Shown in pieces: positions 43,897 to 52,923 of a DNA stretch of 60,691 nt (position 1 is the stretch's first letter; each line of letters opens with the position of its first letter). Source of the stretch: Prevotellaceae bacterium UBA6417 (GTDB taxonomy: Bacteria; Bacteroidota; Bacteroidia; Bacteroidales; Bacteroidaceae); the NCBI GenBank assembly GCA_002439755.1, contig DJPH01000054.1, positions 1-60,691 of the forward strand, written 5' to 3'. Below the pieces are notes generated by a model. It saw nothing but the letters and a program-made list of their open reading frames with translations, was not told the DNA's origin and did no database searches. The translations under genes were made by a program, and so were the position numbers.

Positions 43897-45558
43897 TTAG
43901 TTATTAGTGGGAACCAGATATTTGTCTCCGGTCTCTTTGACAATTCTTTCTTTTGTCTCTTCGGGATATCCTACACTTTTTACCGGTGCACCCAATCCTT
44001 CTGGAGTGCGTTTGAATACACCGTCTGTTTCCGGCTTCACTACCATGTCATTGTATTTTACGATTAGGAATTCAGCCAGTTTTATCCAGCGTTCCATCAT
44101 GCGGTTGGCACTTTCGATGGAGTAATCGGTCAGGAAGTCTACAGTTGCTTTCTTATTGGAAGCGTAAAGAGTTTCAGCCTTGCCTTCTATTTCCTTTTGG
44201 CGTGCGAAATAATTGTCTTCCAGTTCTGTCTGTGCCTTTTTCACGTCATCGAACATGAGAGAAAAACGCGGGTAAACCATGTTTGAGACCCAATTGCATA
44301 CCCAAAAGGCTGATTTGAACGAGAAAGTTACGTCGTCACCATATTTTTTCGTATAGCATGCCGGTGCTTCCGTGGCACAGCAGTAGACAGGGGTAAAGGG
44401 TGTTGTCTTTGAATCGTCATTGGCAAACCATAAGACACCGCCGATGGCATCGGGCAAGAAAGAGCGCATTTGTGAAACAAAGACGAAAGAAGATTGCTGC
44501 GTTCCCAGTGGCCTTTCATTAAAATATTTCTTTCCCTTGTATTCCCATTCGAGAGGGCGTGGGCGATAAGGTGAAATATATGCCCCGCTTCCTGCGTCTT
44601 TGGTCATGTCGAGCGGAGTGCCTTCATATTGGTCGCGCATGGATGCTTGTATGTCCCGTACGGAGAGTTTTGCCTTTGGCTTTACAAACAAGGGAAACGG
44701 TTCGGCTTTCAGATTACGGCCGGAGGCATAATCGAAATACTTGTCCATGCCGGTTGCCCAGTGGTTGAAGAAGCTCCATGCGCGTGCTTCACAGTAGCGT
44801 GCTCCACCGAAGTCAAGCGGACAATAGGCGTTGGCAAAATCAAAGTCCTCGTCCTTTCCTTTATAATAGCCTTTTTTGCGTGCAAACGAGACGACATCTT
44901 TGGCATACAAGCAATTTTCTTTGTCGTATTGCATGAAACGATGTATGCGGCTTTGGTTGGCGTGTGCGGCAATGCAGTCATCCGGAATGCGTACAGCAAC
45001 CCATACGGCTCCTTTGCTTCCTGCTCCTTTTCCTACCATTTCCATGATCCATGCTTCGCGTGGGTCGGCTATGGTAAACGATTCTCCTTCGCTTGCGTAT
45101 CCGTATTTATTGACAAGGTCTGTCATAACCTTAATGGCCTCGCGGGCTGTTTTGCTGCGTTGAAGTGCAATATAAATCATGCTTCCATAGTCCAGAAATG
45201 CCGTAGTGTCGACAAGCTCTTCGCGACCGCCGAACGTGGTTTCTGCAATTGTCACCTGGTGCTCGTTGATGTTGCCAATCACATTGAAAGTCTCTGCAGC
45301 TTCTTCAATGTCGCCTACGTATTTGTCTGTTTCCCAGTTGAAAACTTTACGCATGGTTCCTTTTGGATGTTTTCCTGCGTTGAAGTGCTGCATGATGCCG
45401 TAACATCCATAGCTGTCTGCACTGTAAGAAACTATTACACTGCCGTCGGTTGAGGCGTTGCGCCCAACAATCAGGTTGCTGCAAGCATCTGTACCATTAT
45501 TGATGGTCAACAGCATTGATACGCTTGCCAATGCCATCTTGAGAATCCTTTTTGACAT
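43897..45558 (-). CDS. C69-family dipeptidase
   Basis: A 553-residue exported peptidase of the N-terminal-nucleophile superfamily. The signal peptide ends just before Cys26 (DACSNLIVG), which becomes the N-terminal nucleophile after processing. SADSYGCYG follows as expected. The frame opens further upstream to 45648, but that would overlap nadC and displace the signal peptide, so ATG 45558 (MSKRILK) is chosen. Substrates are probably dipeptides in the periplasm. The gene lies 11 bases after nadC. Confidence 0.9.
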   Translation of the reverse strand: MSKRILKMALASVSMLLTINNGTDACSNLIVGRNASTDGSVIVSYSADSYGCYGIMQHFNAGKHPKGTMRKVFNWETDKYVGDIEEAAETFNVIGNINEHQVTIAETTFGGREELVDTTAFLDYGSMIYIALQRSKTAREAIKVMTDLVNKYGYASEGESFTIADPREAWIMEMVGKGAGSKGAVWVAVRIPDDCIAAHANQSRIHRFMQYDKENCLYAKDVVSFARKKGYYKGKDEDFDFANAYCPLDFGGARYCEARAWSFFNHWATGMDKYFDYASGRNLKAEPFPLFVKPKAKLSVRDIQASMRDQYEGTPLDMTKDAGSGAYISPYRPRPLEWEYKGKKYFNERPLGTQQSSFVFVSQMRSFLPDAIGGVLWFANDDSKTTPFTPVYCCATEAPACYTKKYGDDVTFSFKSAFWVCNWVSNMVYPRFSLMFDDVKKAQTELEDNYFARQKEIEGKAETLYASNKKATVDFLTDYSIESANRMMERWIKLAEFLIVKYNDMVVKPETDGVFKRTPEGLGAPVKSVGYPEETKERIVKETGDKYLVPTNN

Positions 45559-45569
45559 GCTACTGTGTT

Positions 45570-46418
45570 TTAGCAAGCTTTGAATGAGAGGTCCAATCCT
45601 TTGACGGAGTGGGTGAGTGCGCCTACGGATACATAGTCTACACCGCATTCGGCATAGTTGCGAATCGTATCTATTGTGATGCCCCCGCTCGACTCTGTCT
45701 CATAGCGTCCGCCTATCAGCTCAACGGCCCGGCGTGTTAGTTCCGGGGTGAAGTTGTCCAGCATGATGCGGTCTACGCCGCCGCATTCCATTACTTCTTT
45801 GAGCTCTTCCAATGAACGTACTTCGATTTCGATCTTCAGGTTCAGGTTGTGCTCTTTTAAGTAGCTATGGCAACGTTCCAAAGCTTGAGCTATACCTCCT
45901 GCAAAATCGATATGATTGTCTTTTAGTAGAATCATGTCGAAAAGGCCTATGCGGTGATTCACTCCGCCACCGATCTTCACTGCCTGTTTTTCCAAGATGC
46001 GCATACCCGGAGTTGTCTTGCGCGTGTCCAATACCTTGGTTTTGGTTCCTTTCAGGCGTTCCATGTATTTGTGGGTCATCGTTGCTATGCCGCTCATGCG
46101 TTGCATGATGTTTAGCATTAAACGTTCTGTCTGAAGCAGGCTGCGCACTTTTCCGCTTACTATGAATGCTATATCTCCCGGCTTCACTTCGCTTCCGTCT
46201 TTGATGAATACCTCCATTTGTAAGGTGGGGTCGAACTTCTTAAATATTTTTCCGGCTATTTCTACGCCGGCCAGAATGCCGGGTTCTTTGACTAGTAGTT
46301 TTGATTTTCCTTCGGCTGTTTCTGGTATGCAGCAAAGTGTTGTATGATCTCCGTCGCCTATGTCTTCGGCAAATGCCAAGTCAAACAGTTTGTCTTCTAA
46401 TTCGTCTACGCTATACAT
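45570..46418 (-). CDS. nadC: Nicotinate-nucleotide pyrophosphorylase (carboxylating)
   Basis: Quinolinate phosphoribosyltransferase of NAD synthesis, 282 residues. DTRKTTPGMR, the KIGGGVNHR segment, DMILLKDNHI and the C-terminal SSGGI segment mark the active site. nadA and nadB are not in the window. It begins a minus-strand group with the C69 peptidase and the phosphohexomutase, with a -7 element just upstream. Confidence 0.96.
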   Translation of the reverse strand: MYSVDELEDKLFDLAFAEDIGDGDHTTLCCIPETAEGKSKLLVKEPGILAGVEIAGKIFKKFDPTLQMEVFIKDGSEVKPGDIAFIVSGKVRSLLQTERLMLNIMQRMSGIATMTHKYMERLKGTKTKVLDTRKTTPGMRILEKQAVKIGGGVNHRIGLFDMILLKDNHIDFAGGIAQALERCHSYLKEHNLNLKIEIEVRSLEELKEVMECGGVDRIMLDNFTPELTRRAVELIGGRYETESSGGITIDTIRNYAECGVDYVSVGALTHSVKGLDLSFKAC

Positions 46419-46443
46419 CTTTTTCTTGTTGTTCTTTCTGTTA

Positions 46444-46451
46444 CAAAAATA
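46444..46451 (-). promoter_or_regulatory. -7 element for nadC
   Basis: On the minus strand TATTTTTG occupies 46451-46444, 26 bases before the nadC ATG. Confidence 0.45.
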
Positions 46452-46510
46452 TATCTTTATTTCCGGATACTGAAATTTTCAATCCGAAAAGTGTGTTGTC
46501 CGATATTGCG

Positions 46511-46550
46511 ATAAAAGGGTTACATCCGCTTGCGGACATAACCCTTTTAT
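46511..46550. terminator. Terminator between rpmA and nadC
   Basis: ATAAAAGGGTTA at 46511-46522 pairs with TAACCCTTTTAT at 46539-46550, and TCCGC pairs with GCGGA inside with a two-base loop. It would end the rplU-rpmA transcript on the minus strand. Confidence 0.85.
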
Positions 46551-46571
46551 CTGAATTATTGACATCTCTTT

Positions 46572-46847
46572 TTATGATTGAGCCTCTTCTTTGGCTGCCG
46601 TTTCAACGTAAACAACGCTGTGTTTGCGCCCGTCTGTGCGGAAGTTGACGATGCCATCGGCTAATGCATACAATGTGTGATCGCTTCCCATGCCTACGTT
46701 TTTGCCGGGATAGTGAACTGTTCCTCTTTGGCGTACGATGATATTACCGGCCAGACATGCCTGACCTCCCCAAATCTTTACGCCTAATCGTTTTGATGCT
46801 GATTCGCGTCCGTTCTTAGAACTACCTACACCTTTTTTATGTGCCAT
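46572..46847 (-). CDS. rpmA: 50S ribosomal protein L27
   Basis: A 91-residue ribosomal protein whose N-terminal tail reaches the peptidyl-transferase centre. It has the typical start MAHKKGVGSSKNGRES, with no cleavable extension of the Firmicutes kind, and IIVRQRGTVHYPGKNVG. It follows rplU by 18 bases. Confidence 0.98.
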   Translation of the reverse strand: MAHKKGVGSSKNGRESASKRLGVKIWGGQACLAGNIIVRQRGTVHYPGKNVGMGSDHTLYALADGIVNFRTDGRKHSVVYVETAAKEEAQS

Positions 46848-46865
46848 TTTCTTCTGACTTTTTGA

Positions 46866-47183
46866 TTAAGCAATAATCTGTTTGATTGTTAACTCTGTGA
46901 ATTGTTGACGGTGGCCGTTACGTTTGCGTGAGTCCTTGCGGCGTTTCATGTGGAATACAATTACCTTGTCGCCTTTTACCAATGGACTTTTTACTTCGCA
47001 AACTACTTTTGCTCCTTCAACTGTCGGTGTACCGACTGAAATGGTTCCTTCTTTGTCTACAAGAAGAACGTTGTCAAACTCGAATGTCTGACCGGATTCA
47101 GCGTTTTGAATATGGTGTACGAAGATTTTCTTGCCTTCTTCCACCTTGAACTGCTGTCCGTTAATACTTACGATTGCGTACAT
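46866..47183 (-). CDS. rplU: 50S ribosomal protein L21
   Basis: A 105-residue 23S rRNA-binding protein. MYAIVSINGQQFKVEEG at the start and KRRKDSRKRNGHRQ near the end are diagnostic. It leads the rplU-rpmA operon with a leader of about 80 bases, long enough for leader control, although I see no specific fold. Confidence 0.98.
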   Translation of the reverse strand: MYAIVSINGQQFKVEEGKKIFVHHIQNAESGQTFEFDNVLLVDKEGTISVGTPTVEGAKVVCEVKSPLVKGDKVIVFHMKRRKDSRKRNGHRQQFTELTIKQIIA

Positions 47184-47268
47184 CTGTGGTTTTGTTTTTA
47201 CGCTTTTCCGTGAGGCGAGCTCCGTCGTGAAGTTGCTTGATTGAGCCTCTGCGGACTAATTTTGCCTG

Positions 47269-47276
47269 CAAAAGTA
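47269..47276 (-). promoter_or_regulatory. -7 element for rplU-rpmA
   Basis: On the minus strand TACTTTTG occupies 47276-47269. A TAATTTTG on the plus strand at 47257-47264 overlaps nearby but has no gene to drive. Confidence 0.45.
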
Positions 47277-47342
47277 CTCTTTTTTTCTGATATGGCAAAG
47301 TGGCTCTTTAATATTAATGTGCTTTCTTTGCTGTTTGGTGAT

Positions 47343-47381
47343 AAAAAGAAATCCTTCCGATTTTATTTCGAAAGGATTTCT
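47343..47381 (-). terminator. Intrinsic terminator of tRNA-Tyr
   Basis: AGAAATCCTT and AAGGATTTCT (47347-47356 and 47372-47381) form a perfect 10-bp stem. On the minus strand five T follow directly. It starts 1 base after the tRNA 3' end. Confidence 0.88.
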
Positions 47382-47382
47382 G

Positions 47383-47465
47383 TGGGCAGTGATGGATTCG
47401 AACCACCGAAGGCAAGAACCAGCAGATTTACAGTCTGCCCCATTTGGCCACTCTGGAAACTGCCC
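47383..47465 (-). tRNA. tRNA-Tyr (anticodon GTA)
   Basis: An 83-base cloverleaf. The acceptor stem GGGCAGT pairs with ACTGCCC, followed by discriminator A at 47383; CCA is not encoded. The anticodon loop CTGTAAAT presents GTA. The long variable arm is typical of bacterial tRNA-Tyr. TTCGAATC forms the T-loop. It has its own -7 element and terminator between rplU and ribH. Confidence 0.95.
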
Positions 47466-47482
47466 GCTGCTGTTTTGCGGTG

Positions 47483-47490
47483 CAAAGGTA
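47483..47490 (-). promoter_or_regulatory. -7 element for tRNA-Tyr
   Basis: On the minus strand TACCTTTG occupies 47490-47483, about 18 bases before the mature tRNA 5' end, directly after the ribH stop. Confidence 0.5.
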
Positions 47491-47494
47491 CGAT

Positions 47495-47989
47495 TTATTT
47501 TTTGATTGACCTTGCGTATTCAATCATTTTTATTGCGGTTACGGCATACTCGTTGCCTTTGTTGCCTAAGATTCCGCCGGAGCGCTCTTCTGCCTGTTGC
47601 AGGCTGCTGGTGGTGAGCAGGCCGAACACAACGGGTATGTTTCCGTGTTGGTTCAATTCTACCAATCCTTGAGTTGCTCCGCTGCAGATATAGTCAAAAT
47701 GAGGTGTGTCGCCTCTGATGACGCAGCCGATGGCTACAATTCCGTCTACCAAACCGCTTTTGGCTAATTGTGAACAGCCGAAGACGAGTTCAAAACTTCC
47801 GGGTACGCTTTTAACGATGATTTTTTCATCCTTGGCTCCGTATTGTTTCAGTGTTTCTATGGTGCCGTCCAACAAATTTTGGGTAATATGGTCGTTCCAT
47901 TCGCTTACAACTATTCCGAAGCGCATGTCGGAAGCGTCGGGGATGGGCCGCGACAGCATGTTGCTTAGGTTGTAGGTGCTTGATGACAC
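47495..47989 (-). CDS. ribH: 6,7-dimethyl-8-ribityllumazine synthase
   Basis: The penultimate riboflavin enzyme, forming 60-mer or pentamer shells. At 164 residues it has the SEWNDHIT start of the core, VPGSFEL, the conserved GCVIRGDTPHFDYI loop with the catalytic His, and GLLTT. It lies 13 bases after the TPR protein gene, a common pairing in Bacteroidetes. No other rib genes are in the window. Confidence 0.96.
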   Translation of the reverse strand: MSSSTYNLSNMLSRPIPDASDMRFGIVVSEWNDHITQNLLDGTIETLKQYGAKDEKIIVKSVPGSFELVFGCSQLAKSGLVDGIVAIGCVIRGDTPHFDYICSGATQGLVELNQHGNIPVVFGLLTTSSLQQAEERSGGILGNKGNEYAVTAIKMIEYARSIKK

Positions 47990-48002
47990 GGTTGGCGGGT
48001 GT

Positions 48003-48674
48003 TTATTTTGTTACGCGTTGAATATACTTCTCTACGGTTTCGCTTTCAGGACTTTTGTTGTATTTGGTCTTGACTTCTTCGTAAAGTTTCTTGGCTTCTT
48101 CGGGCTTGTTTTGCGACTCAAGCAATTCGCCGGCTTGTATCAGGTAAATGGGGCTCAGCGTATTGTTGTCGGCTTTTGCGGCGGCTTTTTTCAAGTAGCT
48201 TATTGCCTTGTCGATTTCGCCTACTTGTGCGTAGCAGTTGCCAAGGGCTCCCAATGATGCCGGTGTGATCATGTGATCGCTTGCTCCGTCGAATTTTTCC
48301 AGATATTTGATGGCGTTTTTGGCGTCTCCTTTTTGTGCATAGCTCAAACCGGCATAGAGGTTGGCAAGATTGCCTGCATCGGTGCTGCTGTATTTATCTG
48401 CTATTTTCAAGAAGCCGACATAGCCGCCTTTGTCGCCGTTCAGGGCTACATCGTAGTTGCCTTGAGCAAAGTAATCCTGTCCTTTTGCCAAAATGGTACT
48501 TGCTTTTTCAGAGTTGGGCTGTGCCACCATCTGGTGGTAGGCGTATGAACCGCCTATTATTACCACGAGGGCGATGACTGCACCGATAATAACTTTCTTG
48601 TTCTTCACAAAGAACGCTTCTGACTTGTTCAGAGTCTCATTTACATCTAATTGATTGGACTTATCTGCTGCCAT
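48003..48674 (-). CDS. Membrane-anchored TPR protein (YfgM-like)
   Basis: A 223-residue protein with a charged N-terminus, one membrane helix (about residues 28-46) and a periplasmic domain of tetratricopeptide repeats (NLYAGLSYAQKGDAKNAIKYLEK, then LGNCYAQVGEIDKAISYLKKA). This layout matches YfgM/TPR-21-type proteins linked to the Sec translocon and periplasmic chaperones. The function in this phylum is not established. It is co-transcribed with ribH. Confidence 0.82.
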   Translation of the reverse strand: MAADKSNQLDVNETLNKSEAFFVKNKKVIIGAVIALVVIIGGSYAYHQMVAQPNSEKASTILAKGQDYFAQGNYDVALNGDKGGYVGFLKIADKYSSTDAGNLANLYAGLSYAQKGDAKNAIKYLEKFDGASDHMITPASLGALGNCYAQVGEIDKAISYLKKAAAKADNNTLSPIYLIQAGELLESQNKPEEAKKLYEEVKTKYNKSPESETVEKYIQRVTK

Positions 48675-48714
48675 AATCTATGTTTGTCTTTTTATGTTGT
48701 CAATTTTGCAGACG

Positions 48715-48722
48715 CAAATTTA
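48715..48722 (-). promoter_or_regulatory. -7 element for the TPR protein-ribH operon
   Basis: On the minus strand TAAATTTG occupies 48722-48715, about 40 bases before the start codon. Confidence 0.45.
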
Positions 48723-48792
48723 GCTATTTTCATTTGTTTGCTGAAATTATTCACGGTATTTTTCACGCTTTACAGATTTTGCCCGGCGTTTT

Positions 48793-48824
48793 CTTGACTT
48801 ATTGGCTGATAAACCCTAATTTTG
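48793..48824 (+). promoter_or_regulatory. Promoter of recF
   Basis: CTTG at 48793-48796 and TAATTTTG at 48817-48824 with a 20-base gap, 20 bases before the recF ATG. Confidence 0.55.
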
Positions 48825-48844
48825 CAATGAAACTTTAGTGCGTT

Positions 48845-49948
48845 ATGTTCCTGAAAGAGCTATCTGTCCTTAATTATAAGAATATAGAAGAGGCTACTCT
48901 TGAGTTTTCGCCCAAGATTAATTGCCTTGTCGGTCATAACGGAGAAGGCAAGACGAATTTGATGGATGCCATATATTATCTGTCGTTTTGCAAGAGTGCC
49001 ACCAATCCCAATGATTCACAGATTATTCGTCATGAAGCTGATTCCATGATGCTTCAGGGGCGTTATGTGCTTGATGATTTGACAGAAGAAAAAATCTCTT
49101 GCGGATTGACGCTTCATCACAGGAAGACTTTCAAACGCAATGGAAAGGAATATTCACGTCTTTCCGAGCATATAGGCAATATCCGTCTGGTAATGGTGTC
49201 TCCCTATGATACAGAGCTCGTTGCCGGTACAGGCGATATGCGCCGGCGGTTTATGGATATGGTCATTTCCCAGTATGATGCCCGATATTTGTTACAGGTA
49301 ATCCGTTATCGCAAGGCCATGCAGCAGCGCAATGTGCTTTTGCGTGCCGAAGTTGAGCCCGATGACGGCTTTATTTCCATTTACGAGCACGAGATGGCCG
49401 AGGCGGCCGGTTATGTATATCAGCAGCGTTGCTTGTTTTTTGAGGAGTTCAGGCCTGTGTTTCGCGAAATCTATGCCCGATTGGCCGGAAACGATGAGGA
49501 TGTGGATTTGCACTATGTGTCGCATTGCCATGAAGGTGACCTTTATGAACAGATAAGGGCCGGTCGTCCAAAGGATCGTGTCATGGGTTATTCGTTGCGC
49601 GGAATACATCGCGATGATATTGGCATGTTGCTTCATGGCTATCCCATAAGGCGCGAAGGTTCGCAGGGGCAGAACAAAACCTTTGTCATTTCGTTGAAAC
49701 TTGCCCAATTCTCGTTTTTGAAAGACAAAGGCAATAAGCGTGTTCCCATCCTGCTTTTTGATGACATCTTTGACAAGCTGGATGCTGTTCGCGTTGAAAA
49801 AATAGTCAAGAGCGTTTCTGGTGATGGTTTCGGCCAGATTTTTATTACCCACACGAGCAAAGAGTTTTTAGGCTCGGCATTGGAAAAGACCGACAGGGAT
49901 TTTCGGCTTTTTCGTGTCGAAAACGGTATTATAAGACATGAAACGTAG
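48845..49948 (+). CDS. recF: DNA replication and repair protein RecF
   Basis: An SMC-like ATPase that helps load RecA at gaps, 367 residues. Walker A is GHNGEGKTN at residues 30-38. The ABC signature region is REGSQGQNKT, and Walker B is PILLFDDIFDKLD. It is not linked to dnaA, dnaN or gyrB here, as usual in Bacteroidetes. Its end overlaps the DciA-like gene by 11 bases. Confidence 0.95.
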   Translation: MFLKELSVLNYKNIEEATLEFSPKINCLVGHNGEGKTNLMDAIYYLSFCKSATNPNDSQIIRHEADSMMLQGRYVLDDLTEEKISCGLTLHHRKTFKRNGKEYSRLSEHIGNIRLVMVSPYDTELVAGTGDMRRRFMDMVISQYDARYLLQVIRYRKAMQQRNVLLRAEVEPDDGFISIYEHEMAEAAGYVYQQRCLFFEEFRPVFREIYARLAGNDEDVDLHYVSHCHEGDLYEQIRAGRPKDRVMGYSLRGIHRDDIGMLLHGYPIRREGSQGQNKTFVISLKLAQFSFLKDKGNKRVPILLFDDIFDKLDAVRVEKIVKSVSGDGFGQIFITHTSKEFLGSALEKTDRDFRLFRVENGIIRHET

Positions 49949-50228
49949 GAAAGAGCAACCAATAGGCGTCCTTTTGCATGAGTTTTTACGCGTGCAGGGG
50001 CTCGAAGCTCCGCTTAATGAATACCGCCTGTTGGCAGCTTGGGGCAAGGTGATGGGAAATATAACGGAGCGCAACACGGGTAAATTAGTTATTCGTAACG
50101 AAACACTCTATGTCGAAATAAAATCGCCTTCGTTGCGCGCAGATCTAATGCTTAAGAGAATTGAAACAGTGACCAAGCTAAATAATTTTGTTGGCTTCAA
50201 AGTTATAAAGGATATTGTGCTTATTTGA
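49938..50228 (+). CDS. DUF721/DciA-like protein
   Basis: A 96-residue protein with the DUF721 core: EFLRVQGLEAPLNEYRLLAAWGKVMG, then LYVEIKSPSLRADLMLKR. DUF721 proteins include DciA, which helps load the replicative helicase in most bacteria lacking DnaC. The 11-base overlap with recF supports a role in DNA replication or repair. The short, single-domain form is normal for this phylum. Confidence 0.85.
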   Translation: MKRRKEQPIGVLLHEFLRVQGLEAPLNEYRLLAAWGKVMGNITERNTGKLVIRNETLYVEIKSPSLRADLMLKRIETVTKLNNFVGFKVIKDIVLI

Positions 50229-50235
50229 AGCCTTG

Positions 50236-50778
50236 TCAATAGCAGACAAAATCCACCTTGATATCGGTCGGACCGACAGGTATCTGTTCAACAATCTGGA
50301 ACGGAAAAGCAACGCCTATTTTGTAGATGTTTTTCCCGATTCCGGCAAAAAGCCGGTCATAATAGCCGCGTCCGCGTCCTAATCGGTTGCCTTCGGTGTC
50401 GAATGCCATTCCCGGAACAATGGCCAGGTCGATCTTTTCAAAGTCGTGGAATTCATCTGTAATCGGTTCCGCTATTCCGTAGCTGCCCCTATGCAGGCTG
50501 CTGGTTCCTGCATAGGGGTGAAGTGATAGTCTGTTGTCGTTGACTTTGGGCAAAAGAAACGTTTTTTCCCCGTGCCACTTTTCGATGAAGCGGAATGTCG
50601 ATACTTCATCGTCTAACGATGCATAGATTAAAACCACTTGGGCATGCTTGAAGCATTCGCTGTTTTCTATTTTTGCCATTACAGCTTCGGAAAGCAACAG
50701 CAGCGACTGTGTGTCGTGTTGCTTTTTGAGCAGTCGGATATGGACCCTGAGCTGTTGCTTTGCTTGTGCAAGCGTCAT
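50236..50778 (-). CDS. 5-formyltetrahydrofolate cyclo-ligase
   Basis: Converts 5-formyl-tetrahydrofolate to 5,10-methenyl-tetrahydrofolate with ATP; 180 residues. The C-terminal signature GNRLGRGRGYYDRLF and the preceding LAIVPGMAFD are clear. It overlaps the S41 peptidase stop by four bases and ends the operon that starts with the M3 peptidase. Confidence 0.94.
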   Translation of the reverse strand: MTLAQAKQQLRVHIRLLKKQHDTQSLLLLSEAVMAKIENSECFKHAQVVLIYASLDDEVSTFRFIEKWHGEKTFLLPKVNDNRLSLHPYAGTSSLHRGSYGIAEPITDEFHDFEKIDLAIVPGMAFDTEGNRLGRGRGYYDRLFAGIGKNIYKIGVAFPFQIVEQIPVGPTDIKVDFVCY

Positions 50779-52457
50779 TTTTGTTTTGGTGTCTGTTTCG
50801 CAGCTTTTGACGTTTTGTCGGTATTACCGGCTTGTTGCGGCTTTTTGGGAAAGGCTTCGCCTTTTTCAAATACTTCTTTGGCTTTCAGCATGCATGGATC
50901 GTCCAGATTGGTGTACATGATGTTTTGTTCTTCGCCATAGAAATCGTTGATGATATAAGCGATGATGAAGTTTTTGAACAGACTGTATGACTTGCGCAAC
51001 ATGAGATTTCGGCGTTTCAATCCGTTTTCGGCCGCAAAGGATGCAAACTTTTCCGGAAGTTTCTGCTTGTCCAAATATTGGGATAGTGCTTTCCAATCTT
51101 CGGCTTCTCCCAGCTTGTCGCGGTTATTGTCTACGTATATGAAAGCAAACTGTGCCAGGAGTCCTTTGTAGAGCGCGTCTTGGAAATAAGAGGTGGTTCC
51201 GATTGTGTCGGCAGGGATAAAGAAGTCCGGCGTAACGCCGCCTCCGCCATAGACAATGCGGCCTATTCGGGTCTTATACCGTTTGCCGTCTTGGTGAATG
51301 CTGTCTTGAGAGAAATATTCGCCATGTTCTGCTCTCTTCAGCAAATCCATTTGGTAGTCATAGTCATTCCCTTTTACATAGGGCTTTTGCAGGCATCGGC
51401 CTGACGGGCTGTAGTAGCGGGCAATGGTGAGCCGCAGCATGCTTCCGTCGGGGAATTGGATGGGCTCTTGCACCAGTCCTTTTCCGAATGTGCGCCGGCC
51501 TATAATGATGCCGCGGTCATTGTCCTGGATGGCGGCAGTGAATATTTCGCTTGACGAAGCCGACACTTCGTCAACGAGCACTACCAATGGAATTGTCTGG
51601 TAGCTGCCGCGCCCGTCACTGGTATATTCGGAACGTGGCGACCTGCGTCCTTGCGTATAAACGATGAGGCGGTTTTTGGGAAGGAACTCATTGGCCATCC
51701 TCACGGCCGGAGCCATATAGCCGCCGCGGTTGCCGCGAAGGTCAATGATAAGGTTCTTGAATCCTTCATAATGGAGTTTGGCCAAGGCAACGAGCAATTC
51801 GGGATAGGTGGTGTCACTGAAAGTCTTGATGCGTATGTAGCCGGTATTCTCGTCGTACATATAGGCTGTATCAACGCTTTTTACAGGAATGTCACCGCGA
51901 GAAATGGTATAGTTAATCAGGTCTTTTGAACCGCGGCGCTTGACGGTGATGACAACTTTCGAGTCTTTTGGCCCTTTTAGATGACTCTTTGCATAGTCGT
52001 CGGTAAGGAATTTTCCTACAAACGACTTTCCGTCTACTTTTACGATACGGTCGCCGGGCTGCAAGCCTACTTCTTCAGAAGGGCCACCCTCGATAACGCG
52101 TATCACACGGGCCGTGTCTTTGAACAAAGTAAAGACAATTCCGATTCCTGAAAAGCTGCCTTTCAAATTTTGCATTTCGTTTTCTACATCTTTGGCACTC
52201 GTGTAGGTAGAGTGGGGGTCTAACTCTCCAAGGATCTTCGGCATGGCTTTTTCGACAAGGTCGGCAATGTTTACCTTGTCAACGTATTGGTCATCTATAA
52301 TATGCAGCAAATCGTTTAGCTTATTGCTGGAAGTATTGATGATGTTGAGCCTGTTTCCCGTAAAGTGGTTGGCATAGAAACTCCCTATCAAGATGCCAAG
52401 TATTATACTGATGGCAATGATAAGGGGTATGAAGCGCGACGAATTGTTTTTTGTCAT
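50775..52457 (-). CDS. S41 family C-terminal processing peptidase
   Basis: A 560-residue exported protease anchored by an N-terminal hydrophobic segment (about residues 10-28). A PDZ domain (RVIEGGPSEEVGLQPGDRIVKVDG, about 117-140) precedes the S41 domain. The nucleophile Ser lies in DEVSASSSEIF, with the catalytic Lys about 25 residues on in GRRTFGKGLVQ. A C-terminal helical region of about 140 residues follows. CtpA-like enzymes process periplasmic or envelope proteins. It lies 28 bases after the dCMP deaminase gene. Confidence 0.93.
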   Translation of the reverse strand: MTKNNSSRFIPLIIAISIILGILIGSFYANHFTGNRLNIINTSSNKLNDLLHIIDDQYVDKVNIADLVEKAMPKILGELDPHSTYTSAKDVENEMQNLKGSFSGIGIVFTLFKDTARVIRVIEGGPSEEVGLQPGDRIVKVDGKSFVGKFLTDDYAKSHLKGPKDSKVVITVKRRGSKDLINYTISRGDIPVKSVDTAYMYDENTGYIRIKTFSDTTYPELLVALAKLHYEGFKNLIIDLRGNRGGYMAPAVRMANEFLPKNRLIVYTQGRRSPRSEYTSDGRGSYQTIPLVVLVDEVSASSSEIFTAAIQDNDRGIIIGRRTFGKGLVQEPIQFPDGSMLRLTIARYYSPSGRCLQKPYVKGNDYDYQMDLLKRAEHGEYFSQDSIHQDGKRYKTRIGRIVYGGGGVTPDFFIPADTIGTTSYFQDALYKGLLAQFAFIYVDNNRDKLGEAEDWKALSQYLDKQKLPEKFASFAAENGLKRRNLMLRKSYSLFKNFIIAYIINDFYGEEQNIMYTNLDDPCMLKAKEVFEKGEAFPKKPQQAGNTDKTSKAAKQTPKQK

Positions 52458-52485
52458 AATCGTTAATAGTATCTTTTGAGAGGGT

Positions 52486-52923
52486 TCAAAGCGACTTTAA
52501 GTCAAGTAGTATGGTTTTTACTTTTGCTTTTTCAAGAAGTTTCAGTCCATCGTCTAACCTGTATTTTTCACCGTACACAACCCTTTTGATGCCTGATTGT
52601 ATGATGAGCTTGGCACATTCGAGGCAGGGAGATGCCGTGACATAGAGAGTGGCACCGTCACTGCTGTTGTGCGAGCGGGCTATCTTTGTAATGGCGTTGG
52701 CTTCGGCATGTAGCACATAGGGAACCGTTATGTTGTTTTCATCCTCGCAGGTGTTGTCAAATCCTGAAGGCGTCCCGTTGAACCCGTCACTTATGATCAT
52801 GTTGTTCTTGACAATCAGCGCACCGACCTTGAGGCGGTTGCAGTGAGAGTTCTCAGACCATATCCGCGCCATTCTGAGATAGCGCTCGTCTAATTTATGT
52901 TGCTTTTCTTCTTCGTAAGTCAT
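52486..52923 (-). CDS. dCMP deaminase family protein
   Basis: A 145-residue zinc-dependent deaminase. The zinc site is His72 with catalytic Glu74 (HAEANA) and the two cysteines of SPCLEC. GFNGTPSGFDNTCED is the segment typical of ComEB-like dCMP deaminases, which make dUMP for thymidylate synthesis. The ATG overlaps the M3 peptidase stop by four bases. Confidence 0.9.
   Translation of the reverse strand: MTYEEEKQHKLDERYLRMARIWSENSHCNRLKVGALIVKNNMIISDGFNGTPSGFDNTCEDENNITVPYVLHAEANAITKIARSHNSSDGATLYVTASPCLECAKLIIQSGIKRVVYGEKYRLDDGLKLLEKAKVKTILLDLKSL

Noticed and set aside
48845..50228. Chromosome origin near recF
   Set aside because: No dnaA, dnaN or gyrB and no DnaA-box cluster; recF is commonly separate from the origin in this phylum.
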